Part shown: positions 7,710-16,196 of the stretch, piece by piece | Numbering within the stretch: position 1 is the first letter of the stretch | How the letters are laid out: each line of letters begins with the position of its first letter | Source: Mycobacterium sp. | GTDB lineage: Bacteria > Actinomycetota > Actinomycetes > Mycobacteriales > Mycobacteriaceae | NCBI GenBank assembly: GCA_025966225.1 | Contig: JAOPVI010000074.1 | Coordinates: 1-32,202 of the forward strand | Length of the DNA: 32,202 bases | Direction of reading: 5' to 3' | The notes under the pieces: generated by a model | What the model saw: only the letters and a program-made list of their open reading frames with translations | What the model was told of the DNA's origin: nothing | Database searches by the model: none | Translations under genes and position numbers: made by a program

Positions 7710-7991
7710 TCACCTATTGCGTGCTGCGAACTTGGCTTCGGATATCGCGGCCATGGCCCGCTCCGTCAGATCCGGCCATGGCGGTCGGCGCAGGACGGCC
7801 GCGGTGCCGAGCACTGCCGCCACGAACCCTGTGCACGCCGCGATCAGCGCGACCCTGCTGTTGTCGACCGCCGGTGTCCACGTGACGCTCTGTGCGGTAA
7901 CGGTGTAGACGCCGACGGCGCGTCCTCTTGAACTGCTGACGGTAATGATCACGGTGCCGTTCGACGCTTCGAACGGGTCGCTGAAGATCAT
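7710..7991 (-). CDS. Small single-pass membrane protein (93 aa)
   Basis: The protein begins MIFSDPFEASNGTVIITVSS, has a beta-rich N-terminal half, and then a hydrophobic segment at about residues 47-67 (RVALIAACTGFVAAVLGTAA). A basic cytoplasmic-type tail contains RRPPWPDLTERAMAA. The ATG at 7991 is preceded by AGGGAG six bases away, which decides the start over longer upstream versions. It is convergent with the repair operon, with only 29 bases between stops, and divergent from the DUF4185 gene. I recognise no family. Confidence 0.65.
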   Translation of the reverse strand: MIFSDPFEASNGTVIITVSSSRGRAVGVYTVTAQSVTWTPAVDNSRVALIAACTGFVAAVLGTAAVLRRPPWPDLTERAMAAISEAKFAARNR

Positions 7992-8155
7992 GCTTGGCTC
8001 CCTACGATTTCTAGCTGACGGACAGGTCCGAGCGTGTCCGCACACGCCCAGTGCTCAACGTACTGGAACACCTGCTGCCGCAATCTGATCCGACTGGCCC
8101 TTGCCGTCCCACGCCGGCCCGGGTTGAGTGGAGCAGGACGACGGGGGGAATCGAC

Positions 8156-9296
8156 ATGGTCCCGCAGGACCTGCCGGAGCAGCGATCGGGCTGGTGGGCC
8201 AGTTCGCCGACCCGCGCGGCGGCCGCCGCAGAACCCGACGGCAAGATGGCGGACATCACCGGTCCCGGCTTCAGCGACCATTGGGGCGTGACCGCCACCG
8301 ACCTCGGCGCGTGCGTCATCGCGCCGAACGGCAAACTGGTGGCAGTGTTCGGAGACACGTTCTCCGGCAACCGGCTTGGCGAAGGCAGGTGGCGCTCACC
8401 GGTGGTGCTCATCGGCACGGGCGACGCCCAGCAACCCATCACCTGGGAGCGTGCCGGCGGTCCCAACCCCGACTTCGCCGAAACTCTGGTTCTACGTCCA
8501 TGATGCGACGGGTCCACGCTGGACCCACGGCGGCATCAGCACCGTGCTGCCGTCGGACCTCCTACGCGTCGACGACACGCTCTACCTGCACGTGATGGTG
8601 AATCGCGGTTTCCCCGAAGTCATCTGGACCGAACTCTGGCGGTCCGACGACAGCGGAAGCTCGTGGCAACACATGGGCGAACGGGTGAAGTTTCCGGCGG
8701 CCCTGCACAAGGGGCTCGCCCAATGCTGGTCGTGGGACTACGACCCCGACGACGGGTGGGTGTACGTCGTATCGACGAGCTTCAAGCGGGACAAGGGCAT
8801 CATCCTGCGCCGGGTTCGCGCAGCCGATGTCGGCGACAAGTCGAAGTACTCCGGCTGGGGCTTCGCACGCGGACGCTGGGCGTGGGACAACGAACCCACC
8901 CCGATCACTCCTCCCGGGGAGAGCTGGGGCGAACTGTCGTTTCGCCGACTCGCGAAGGGCTCGTGGATCCTCGGCGGGTTTCTGTCGTCCAAGTACGCGC
9001 TCGGCTACCGCACCATCGACGGACCAACCGCCAACATGTACGCGGCACCGATCCAGCTGCCCGTCACGGGATCCGGGTGGGACAACGAGGATCACGCGGC
9101 GAACCAAGTGGCGCAGCTCTACGGCGGCTACGTTCTGCCAGGCTCCCGCCTCGACGTCGCAGGCGGCGCGGGCCTGGTCGTCTCTCAGTGGAAGACCGAC
9201 AGCGGGTGGCCGTACCGAGCGATGCAATTCCGCTCGAGTCTGAAGGACACCACGCGGGGCGCGGGACGGGATCCGGCGGACGCGATCAATCTGTAG
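8156..9296 (+). pseudogene. DUF4185-domain protein gene with a frameshift
   Basis: Two overlapping frames together encode one DUF4185 protein. The first, from ATG 8156, carries ADITGPGFSDHWGVTATDLG and VAVFGDTFSGN and stops at 8503. The second carries LWFYVHD, GGISTVLPSDLLRV, CWSWDYDPDDGWVYVVSTSF and the rest to 9296. The break lies at the AAA run 8481-8483: removing one A would join NPDFAE directly to LWFYVHD. The combined product would have about 380 residues. DUF4185 proteins are predicted secreted beta-propeller-like proteins of unknown role, often in actinobacteria. The remainder of the frame is well preserved, so the lesion is recent, a sequencing error, or a slippage site. Confidence 0.8.
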
Positions 9297-9367
9297 CAGC
9301 CGCGCTCGGGACGGCCATCAAGAATCCTCCAAGGCGCCTGACCGACCCTTTGCGTGCTCGGTGCCAT

Positions 9368-9388
9368 CCGATCCCAGGTTGGGATCGG
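9368..9388 (+). terminator. Hairpin after the DUF4185 gene
   Basis: A 9-bp perfect stem CCGATCCCA (9368-9376) / TGGGATCGG (9380-9388) with a 3-base loop lies about 70 bases after the DUF4185 stop and upstream of the SHOCT gene. There is no T-tract, so it is a probable non-canonical terminator. Confidence 0.5.
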
Positions 9389-9461
9389 TAGCGCCCCGCG
9401 CGCAGTCAACTACTCACATCAACGCCGTCACCGACGGCGTCCCAAACGAAGGAACATGTCA

Positions 9462-9830
9462 ATGAACAACAAGTTCATCGCAATCGCGCTCGGCTCGGTA
9501 GCCGCGCTGTTCGCCCTTTCGCTCGTCGTGCGCTTCGTCTTGCTCAGTGAGTACGGGCTATCTGGTGGGTGGATGTTCGTCGGGCTTCCGTTCGGAGGAA
9601 TCGGCATAGCCGTACTGCTGCTGCGACTCGGGGCGTTCAACTCCGGGCAGCGCTCGGGTAGCACGATGGTGCCGTGGCAGCACCACATCGGGATGCAGCC
9701 GCCGCCCTTCGCACCGGCCGCCCCGGCCGCTTCCCAGCGGCTGCAGGAACTCGAGTACCTGCTCACCAGCGGCGCCATCTCTCACGCGGAGTACACCACA
9801 AAGCGTCAACAGATCATGTCGGCCATGTGA
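9462..9830 (+). CDS. SHOCT-domain small membrane protein
   Basis: The 122-residue protein has two hydrophobic segments, about residues 6-27 (AIALGSVAALFALSLVVRFV) and 37-57, then a Pro/Ala-rich linker. The C-terminal SHOCT motif reads LQELEYLLTSGAISHAEYTT, ending RQQIMSAM. SHOCT modules are short helical regions at protein ends thought to aid oligomerisation. I chose ATG 9462 because the GAAGGA site is eight bases away; the ATG two codons earlier has almost no spacing. The gene precedes the mce operon by about 355 bases and is probably a separate unit. Function is unknown. Confidence 0.75.
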   Translation: MNNKFIAIALGSVAALFALSLVVRFVLLSEYGLSGGWMFVGLPFGGIGIAVLLLRLGAFNSGQRSGSTMVPWQHHIGMQPPPFAPAAPAASQRLQELEYLLTSGAISHAEYTTKRQQIMSAM

Positions 9831-10185
9831 GCGGCGACCGCCGCCAGCGTCTGAGCGGTACTGGCTCACGTGAACGTCATATTTGCCATTGCGCGCAATC
9901 AGTGACGGCTGCCTTGCCAGGGGCGTAAAATGCTATAACACTAACTTAGTAAAGAAAGCCCCTTAACTGCCCTCATGCCTCATAGCGATCCTACGACGAT
10001 CACCTACGAACACCACGCCATCGCACCCGTCAATGTATCTGCTGATCACAGCGGAAAACGAGTCCCAAGCGCTATGAGGAGGCACTATGCAACCGCTCAG
10101 CTCGCTTCGGATTCAGTTGTCGCGCCATCGTTCGCCAAGTTGAAGCGGATGACTCGATCGAAGGCACCTGCAAGGTGACGGCGCG
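9831..10185 (+). promoter_or_regulatory. Intergenic region upstream of the mce operon
   Basis: This 355-bp region contains no yrbE gene. It holds a 12-bp palindrome ATTGCGCGCAAT (9888-9899), an AT-rich patch at 9926-9955 with TAAAAT and TATAAC as possible -10 boxes, an inverted repeat ACTAA-C-TTAGT (9940-9950), and the 9-mer TAGTAAAGA (9947-9955) that recurs upstream of the P450 gene. The mce promoter and operator most likely lie here. A 67-codon ORF (9975-10178) is present but has no ribosome site and mixed codon use, so I do not call it. Confidence 0.5.
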
Positions 10186-11373
10186 GTGAGCGGCAACCTG
10201 GTTCGCGTCGTACTTGGTGCGACCACGATCGTGGCGATCGCAGCGGTCGTGTTCGTCGCGGTTGGTTTGTTCCAGGGTGGTTTCTCCAACACCGTGCCCG
10301 TCACCGTGCTGTCGCAACGCGCAGGCCTGGTGATGAACCCCGACGCGAAGGTGAAACTTCTCGGCGTCCCGGTCGGGCGGGTCGGTTCGATCGAAAATCT
10401 CCCCGACGGTCAGGCGGCCATCCACCTGGAGCTCGACCCCGATCAGTTGGCTCAGATTCCCGACAACGTCGCCGTGACCATCGCCTCGCCAACGGTGTTC
10501 GGGGCCAAGTCCATAGACTTCGTCCCCCCCGACAATCCGTCGCCCCATACGCTGCGCCCGGGCCAGGTACTTCAATCCGACCACGTAACAGTGGAATTCA
10601 ACACCATCTTCGAGCAACTCACGTCGGTGCTCTCCAAGATCCAGCCAGAGAAGCTCAACGAGACGCTAGGAGCCATCGCGTCGGCCTTCAACGGTCGCGG
10701 GCAGCAGTTCGGCGAAACGCTCAGCCAGTTCGATCAGTACCTCGCAAGGGTGCAGCCGAGCCTGTCGAACCTGAGTCACGACCTCGACGTCGCGCCGCAA
10801 GTGCTCAACGCCTACGCCGATGCCGCGCCGGACCTGTTGAAGGTCGTCGAGAACTCGACGCAAATCAGCCAGACGCTGGTAGCCGAACAACGGAACCTCG
10901 ATGACTTCTTGGTCAGCACCATCGGCCTTGCCGACCTCGGGAACGACGTCATCGGCAGCAATCGGCGCGGACTGACCGACCTCTTACATCTGCTGGTCCC
11001 GACCCTCGCCCTTACCAACCAATACAATTCGGCGCTGACCTGCACGTTGAGCGGAATCTACGTGCTGCAGGACGCACCGCCCTTGGACAAGCCGGGCATC
11101 GTCGACTCCATCGGTTTCCACCTGGGGCGGGAACGGTACCGCTATCCAGGCAACCTGCCGAAGGTCGGCGCGACGGGTGGTCCTTACTGCCTTTCCCTAC
11201 CCGACGTGCCCTTCGATTCGCGGCCGCAGTTCGTCGTCACCGACGTCGGCGCCAACCCGGCGCAGTATGGGAACCAGGGCATCTTGCTGAACTCCGATGG
11301 GCTCAAGCAATTGTTGTTCGGACCGATCGACGGGCCGCCGCGTAACACCGCACAGATCGGGCAGCCGGGATGA
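10186..11373 (+). CDS. mceA: MCE-family protein, MceA type
   Basis: The 395-residue protein has an N-terminal membrane anchor (about residues 6-28) and an MlaD/MCE domain at about 37-115 (VTVLSQRAGLVMNPDAKVKL, VPVGRVGSI). A long helical region follows, with a C-terminal block typical of MceA (QYNSALTCTLSGIYVL). Mce proteins assemble a lipid-conducting channel across the periplasm that feeds a YrbE/MceG ABC-type importer. It is the first gene of the operon and overlaps mceB by four bases. The GTG start has AAGG about ten bases upstream. Normally two yrbE genes precede mceA; here they are missing. Confidence 0.9.
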   Translation: MSGNLVRVVLGATTIVAIAAVVFVAVGLFQGGFSNTVPVTVLSQRAGLVMNPDAKVKLLGVPVGRVGSIENLPDGQAAIHLELDPDQLAQIPDNVAVTIASPTVFGAKSIDFVPPDNPSPHTLRPGQVLQSDHVTVEFNTIFEQLTSVLSKIQPEKLNETLGAIASAFNGRGQQFGETLSQFDQYLARVQPSLSNLSHDLDVAPQVLNAYADAAPDLLKVVENSTQISQTLVAEQRNLDDFLVSTIGLADLGNDVIGSNRRGLTDLLHLLVPTLALTNQYNSALTCTLSGIYVLQDAPPLDKPGIVDSIGFHLGRERYRYPGNLPKVGATGGPYCLSLPDVPFDSRPQFVVTDVGANPAQYGNQGILLNSDGLKQLLFGPIDGPPRNTAQIGQPG

Positions 11374-12395
11374 GGCGCGGCCGCGGGCAATTCGTCAAGT
11401 TCGGAATCTTCGCCGTGGTGATGGCGCTGTTGACCGGACTCCTGGTCGTCGTCTTCGGCCAATACCGCACGGGTTCGACGAACTCCTACTCCGCGGTGTT
11501 CAAGGACTCCTCGGGGCTGAAGCCGGGAGATTCGGTGCGCGCGGGCGGCTTACGCGTCGGGACCGTCGACGACGTCTCGATGCAGCCGGACCACACCGTG
11601 GTGGTGGCGTTCGACGCCGACCGCGTCGTGCCGTTGAGCACCGGGACGAAAATCGCCGTGCGCTACCTCAACCTCGTCGGCGACCGCTTCCTCGACCTGA
11701 TCGACGCCCCTGGGCCGACGACGTTCCTGCCTGCCGGCGCACGGATCCCGGCCGATCGCACCGAGCCTGCCCTCGACCTCGACCTTCTGCTCGGCGGCCT
11801 GAAGCCGGTGATCCAAGGACTCAATCCGCAAGACGTCAACGCATTGTCGGCGGCGCTGTTGCAAGTGTTCCAGGGCCAAGGCGGCACGCTGGACTCGCTG
11901 CTCTCGAACACCTCGTCGTTCACCAACGGGCTGGCCGACAACGACCAGTTGATCGAGCAATTGATCGACAACCTCAACAAAGTGGTGGGCACGCTCGCGG
12001 ACGACGGCGCTCAATTCTCGGGTGCCATCGATCGGCTCCAACACCTCGTCACGGACCTGTCCGCGGACCGGGACCCGATCGGCGCCGCCATCGAATCGCT
12101 CGACAACGGGACGGCGTCGCTCGCCGACCTGCTCGGGCGCGCTCGCAAGCCGCTGGCGGGCACCGTGGATCAATTGAGCCGACTGGCGCCACTGCTCGAC
12201 GACGACAAGCAACGCATCGACGCTGCGCTGGGGAGAGCGCCGGAGAACTACAAGAAGCTCATCCGCCTCGGCGCCTACGGCAGCTGGCTCAATCTCTACA
12301 TCTGCGGACTGTCGATCAGAGTGACCGACGCACAGGGTAAGCCCGCGGTCTTCCCCTGGTTCGAGCAAAACACGGGGAGGTGCGCCGAACCGTGA
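11370..12395 (+). CDS. mceB: MCE-family protein, MceB type
   Basis: The 341-residue protein has a membrane anchor (FGIFAVVMALLTGLLVVVFG), an MCE domain from about residue 35 (YSAVFKDSSGLKPGDSVRAG, VGTVDDV), and helical repeats. The C-terminal end has the cysteine pair region LGAYGSWLNLYICGLSIRV. Length and order identify the MceB position. It would form one subunit of the hetero-hexameric Mce lipid transport tunnel. The ATG overlaps the mceA stop (ATGA). The stop is embedded in the mceC start (GTGA), which signals translational coupling. Confidence 0.9.
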   Translation: MRRGRGQFVKFGIFAVVMALLTGLLVVVFGQYRTGSTNSYSAVFKDSSGLKPGDSVRAGGLRVGTVDDVSMQPDHTVVVAFDADRVVPLSTGTKIAVRYLNLVGDRFLDLIDAPGPTTFLPAGARIPADRTEPALDLDLLLGGLKPVIQGLNPQDVNALSAALLQVFQGQGGTLDSLLSNTSSFTNGLADNDQLIEQLIDNLNKVVGTLADDGAQFSGAIDRLQHLVTDLSADRDPIGAAIESLDNGTASLADLLGRARKPLAGTVDQLSRLAPLLDDDKQRIDAALGRAPENYKKLIRLGAYGSWLNLYICGLSIRVTDAQGKPAVFPWFEQNTGRCAEP

Positions 12396-13474
12396 TCAAG
12401 TACCGCGGACCCAAACTAGTCAGGGCCGGTGTCATCGGCGTCATCCTCATCATGCTGGTCATCGCCGTCGGACTACAGCCCGAGCGGCTGGGCCGGCTGG
12501 CGACCGAGTTGCGGTACCGGGCCCTGTTCACCGAAGCCGGCGGGATTGCCGTCGGCAACGACGTGCGACTTTCTGGCATGAAAATCGGCTCGGTGTCTGG
12601 TGTTTCGCTCGACAAGGGCAAGGCGCTCGTCACGTTCAACATCAAGAGCGGCATCGCGCTCGGGTCGCAGACCACGGCGCACATTCGAACCGGCACCTTG
12701 CTGGGCCAACGCATCCTGACGCTGGAGTCCGCGGGCAGCGGCCAGATGCACCACGATGACGTGATCCCGGCGTCGCGCACGTCGTCTCCGTACTCGTTGA
12801 CCGAGGCCGTCAGCGAGCTCACCACCAATACCGCAGGCACCGACACCGGCGACGTCAACCAGGCACTGGATACCCTGTCGGAAACCCTCGACCAGATCAC
12901 CCCGCAACTCGGCCCGACGTTCGACGGCGTGACCCGACTGTCGCGCTCGCTGAACAGTCGCAACGACTCGCTGCGCGCGTTGTTGAAGAGCGCGGGCGCC
13001 GTCAGCGGCATACTCGCGCAGCGCAGCCAACAACTCAACACGCTGATCCTCAACGCCAACGACTTGATCGGGGTGCTCAACGACCGGCGCGAAGCCATCG
13101 TCGGCTTGCTGAACAGCGTGTCGGCGCTGTCGAAGGAGTTGTCCGGACTGGTTGCCGACAACGAGAAAGAGCTTGCGCCCACGCTGACGAAGCTCAATTC
13201 GGTGAATGCGATGTTGGAGAAGAACCGCGACAACATCGCGAAGGCGTTGCCTGGGCTGGCGAAGTATCAGATCACCCAGGGCGAGGCCGTCGCCAGCGGC
13301 TACTTCTACGACGCGTTCGTATCGAACCTGCTGCCGTCGGAGTTGTTGCAGCCGTTCTTCGACTACGCATTTGGGTTCCGGCGTGGTGTGAACGCGGGCC
13401 AACCACCCGACACCGCGGGCCCGCGCGCCGAACTCCCGTTGCCCTACAACGGCATTCCCGGTGGTCCGCGGTGA
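12392..13474 (+). CDS. mceC: MCE-family protein, MceC type
   Basis: The 360-residue protein begins MIKYRGPKLVRAGVIG, with the membrane anchor VIGVILIMLVIAVGL. The MCE domain follows (YRALFTEAGGIAVGNDVRLS, MKIGSVSGVSL), then a long coiled-coil-like region (about residues 150-300, NSRNDSLRALLKSAGAVSGI). The GTG at 12392 overlaps the mceB stop by four bases, and GGGGAGG lies about 11 bases upstream. A GTG four codons earlier is in frame but sits directly on that ribosome site. It acts as a subunit of the Mce channel. Confidence 0.9.
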   Translation: MIKYRGPKLVRAGVIGVILIMLVIAVGLQPERLGRLATELRYRALFTEAGGIAVGNDVRLSGMKIGSVSGVSLDKGKALVTFNIKSGIALGSQTTAHIRTGTLLGQRILTLESAGSGQMHHDDVIPASRTSSPYSLTEAVSELTTNTAGTDTGDVNQALDTLSETLDQITPQLGPTFDGVTRLSRSLNSRNDSLRALLKSAGAVSGILAQRSQQLNTLILNANDLIGVLNDRREAIVGLLNSVSALSKELSGLVADNEKELAPTLTKLNSVNAMLEKNRDNIAKALPGLAKYQITQGEAVASGYFYDAFVSNLLPSELLQPFFDYAFGFRRGVNAGQPPDTAGPRAELPLPYNGIPGGPR

Positions 13475-14889
13475 AACCCAAGCTCGTGCGACTCGTGACG
13501 GCGGCCCTCCTGGTGGGCTTGCTCTGCGGCGCCGGCGCGTTCGTCGTCAATCGCAGCTTCTTCGCCCCGAGAACCATCACCGCGTACTTCGTCAGCGCCA
13601 CCGGAATCTACCCCGGCGACGAGGTCCGGGTGGCGGGCGTCAAGGTCGGCTCGATCGCGTCGATCGAGCCAGTCGGCGGTCAGGCGAAAATGGTGATCCA
13701 CGTCGATCACGACGTGCCCGTCCCAGCGGACGCCAAGGCGGTCATCGTCGCCCAAAGTCTGGTCGCGGCGCGGTACCTGCAACTCGCCCCCGCGTACGAA
13801 ACCAGCGGGCCAACGATGGCCGACGGTGCGGTGATTCCCGTCGACAGAACCGCGATCCCGGTCGAGTGGGACGAGGTGAAGGCTCAATTGACGCGGTTGG
13901 CAACGGATTTGGGCCCTCACAGCGGCGTGTCCGGCACGTCGATATCCCGGTTCATCGATAGCGCTGCCAACGCCATCAACGGCAACGGCGAGAAGTTGCG
14001 TCAGACGATCGCGCAACTCGCGGAGTTGGGGCGCACCCTGGCAGACGGTAGCGGGAACATCGTCGACGTCATCAAGAATCTGCAGACGTTCGTCACCGCA
14101 CTGCGTGACAGCAATCAGCAAATTGTGCAGTTTCAAGACCGGTTCGCCACCTTGACCAGTGTGGTTAACGACCAGTCCGATCTGGGCACGGCGTTGACGA
14201 ACCTGTCGTCCGCAATCGGCGACGTCCGGCGGTTCGTCGCGGGCAGCCGCGACCAGACGGCCGAACAGTTCCAACGACTGGCCAATGTCACGCAGAACCT
14301 CGTCGATCACAAGCTCGATCTGGAGAACCTGATCCACGCCGCGCCCAACTCGATCGCCAACGGCTACGACATCTACGACCCGGACAGCGGCGCTCAGTTG
14401 GGCAGGTTCGCACTGAACAACTTCTCGAACCCGATGGCACTGATCTGCAACGCCATCACGGCGGTCGCGAACGTCACCGCAGGCGAAACCGGAAAGCTCT
14501 GCGCACAGACCCTCGGTCCGGCATTGAATACGATCAGCATCAACGAACTGCCCATCCCCATCAATCCGTACCTCGAGAAATCGATGAGCCCGGACAGGAT
14601 CATCTACTCCGACCCGGCCTTGGCGCCAGGTGGCGCAGGCCCCAAACCTTCTGCGCCCGAGGTACCACCAGCGGTCTCGGCGTACACCGGACTGGGCGGC
14701 GACCAGCCCGCACCTCCCGGATTCGGGCAACCGCCTGCGGTGGCGCCAGGGCCGTCGGCCCCCGACCACCTGCCAGCCGATCCCTCGCCCGCGCTGTATC
14801 CCGGGGCACCCGTACCAGGCCCGCCGAGTTTGCCTGCGATGCTGCTGCCCGCGGAGGCCGCCCCGCCACCTAACGCAGGAACCCCGTGA
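13471..14889 (+). CDS. mceD: MCE-family protein, MceD type
   Basis: The 472-residue protein has an N-terminal anchor (residues about 8-30, ALLVGLLCGAGAFVVN), an MCE domain (ITAYFVSATGIYPGDEVRVA, VKVGSIASI), an extended helical middle, a block with DIYDPDSGAQLGRFALNNFS, and a proline-rich C-terminal tail of about 90 residues. The long Pro-rich tail is typical of MceD and is likely exposed in the periplasm or cell wall. It overlaps both neighbours by four bases (GTGA). Same channel role as the other Mce subunits. Confidence 0.9.
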   Translation: MKPKLVRLVTAALLVGLLCGAGAFVVNRSFFAPRTITAYFVSATGIYPGDEVRVAGVKVGSIASIEPVGGQAKMVIHVDHDVPVPADAKAVIVAQSLVAARYLQLAPAYETSGPTMADGAVIPVDRTAIPVEWDEVKAQLTRLATDLGPHSGVSGTSISRFIDSAANAINGNGEKLRQTIAQLAELGRTLADGSGNIVDVIKNLQTFVTALRDSNQQIVQFQDRFATLTSVVNDQSDLGTALTNLSSAIGDVRRFVAGSRDQTAEQFQRLANVTQNLVDHKLDLENLIHAAPNSIANGYDIYDPDSGAQLGRFALNNFSNPMALICNAITAVANVTAGETGKLCAQTLGPALNTISINELPIPINPYLEKSMSPDRIIYSDPALAPGGAGPKPSAPEVPPAVSAYTGLGGDQPAPPGFGQPPAVAPGPSAPDHLPADPSPALYPGAPVPGPPSLPAMLLPAEAAPPPNAGTP

Positions 14890-16196
14890 CGGCCGGCAGC
14901 AGCCTGCGCAGGCTTGTCGCGGTCGGAGCCTGTGCGGCCTTGGCACTGAGCGGATGCGGGTTCAAGGGGATCAACTCACTGCCGCTGCCCGGCGCCGTCG
15001 GCCGCGGGTCGGATGCCACCGTGTACCACGTGCAGTTCGCGGACATCGGTACGCTGGAATCGAATTCACCGGTATTGATCGACGACGTGGTAGTCGGAAG
15101 CGTTGGCCAGATGACGTTCTCGAACTGGCACATCGACGTCGACGTGTCGATTCGACCCGAAGTGGTGGTGCCAGCCAACGCCGTGGCGACGGTCGGTCAG
15201 ACCAGCCTGCTGGGTTCCATGCACGTGGCGCTGAACCCCCCGCTCGGCCAAGCACCCCAAGGGCGCCTTGTGCCAGGCGCCACCATCGGCGTCGACAAGA
15301 CCTCGAGCTACCCCTCCACCGAGCAGACGCTGTCGTCGCTGTCGGCCGTCGTCAACGGCGGAGGGTTGGGCCAGATCGGCGATGTCATCCACAATCTGAG
15401 CGCCGCCTTGTCCGGGCGCGAGGGCGAGATCCGTGACCTGCTGACTCGGCTGGACACCTTCGTAGACACGTTCGACCGCGAGCGGGCCAACATCGTCGCC
15501 TCGATCGACGCATTGAACAGGCTCGCCAATACCTTCGCCGACCAACGGGACGCGATCTCTCGGGCGTTGACCACCATTCCGCCCGCGTTGGACGTGCTGA
15601 TCAAGGAACGACCCAGGATCACCACCGCATTGGACAAGCTGCGCGTATTCAGCAACACCGCAACGGGATTGGTGAACGACACCCAGGAAGACCTGGTGAC
15701 GAACCTCAAGAATCTCGAGCCGACGCTGCGTGCACTCGCCGACGTCGGAAAGCACCTCGACACGGCGATTGCATACATTCCGGTCTTCCCGTTCGGACAG
15801 GACCTCATCGACCGAGGTATACGGGGCGACTACATCAACTTCTTCGGCGTACTCGACCTCACCCTTCCGCGACTCAAGCGGACGCTGCTGAAGGGCACGC
15901 GATGGGGTGACGAGAACGCAACGCTACCTCCCGCACCGGGCGAGCCCTACTTCAGCAAGTACAACTACGACCCCTTGGGCGCCCCGCTGCGGCCGCCACC
16001 GCCCGGTGGCCCGCTCGGTGCGGTACCCGGCTTCCCGCCCACGCCGCAACTGCTCGCCCTACCGCCGGGCGCCGTGCTTCCGGTGACTCCACCGCCCACG
16101 GTTGCCGACGCGCAACTCCCGCCGCCCCCTGGGGCACCGCCGCCGGTATTCGCAGGCCCGTATGGCGGCCCCGACGCAGCACCCGGTGGTGGCTGA
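14886..16196 (+). CDS. mceE: MCE-family lipoprotein, MceE type
   Basis: The 436-residue protein has a lipoprotein signal peptide ending LALSGC, with Cys24 the lipidated residue, as expected for MceE (LprK/LprN class). The MCE domain reads TVYHVQFADIGTLESNSPVL and VVGSVGQM; a helical region and a Pro/Gly-rich tail follow. In the hexamer MceE is the lipid-anchored subunit. The GTG start overlaps mceD by four bases, and the final A of its TGA is the first base of the mceF ATG. Confidence 0.92.
   Translation: MTAGSSLRRLVAVGACAALALSGCGFKGINSLPLPGAVGRGSDATVYHVQFADIGTLESNSPVLIDDVVVGSVGQMTFSNWHIDVDVSIRPEVVVPANAVATVGQTSLLGSMHVALNPPLGQAPQGRLVPGATIGVDKTSSYPSTEQTLSSLSAVVNGGGLGQIGDVIHNLSAALSGREGEIRDLLTRLDTFVDTFDRERANIVASIDALNRLANTFADQRDAISRALTTIPPALDVLIKERPRITTALDKLRVFSNTATGLVNDTQEDLVTNLKNLEPTLRALADVGKHLDTAIAYIPVFPFGQDLIDRGIRGDYINFFGVLDLTLPRLKRTLLKGTRWGDENATLPPAPGEPYFSKYNYDPLGAPLRPPPPGGPLGAVPGFPPTPQLLALPPGAVLPVTPPPTVADAQLPPPPGAPPPVFAGPYGGPDAAPGGG

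Noticed and set aside
9940..9950. ACTAA-C-TTAGT dyad before mce as a second OhrR-like operator
   Set aside because: Half-sites match the marR dyad but spacing is 1 rather than 3 bases, and no functional link is evident.
9975..10178. 67-codon plus-strand ORF just before mceA, possible yrbE remnant
   Set aside because: No transmembrane segments or YrbE-like sequence, no ribosome site and mixed codon use; it looks like chance openness.
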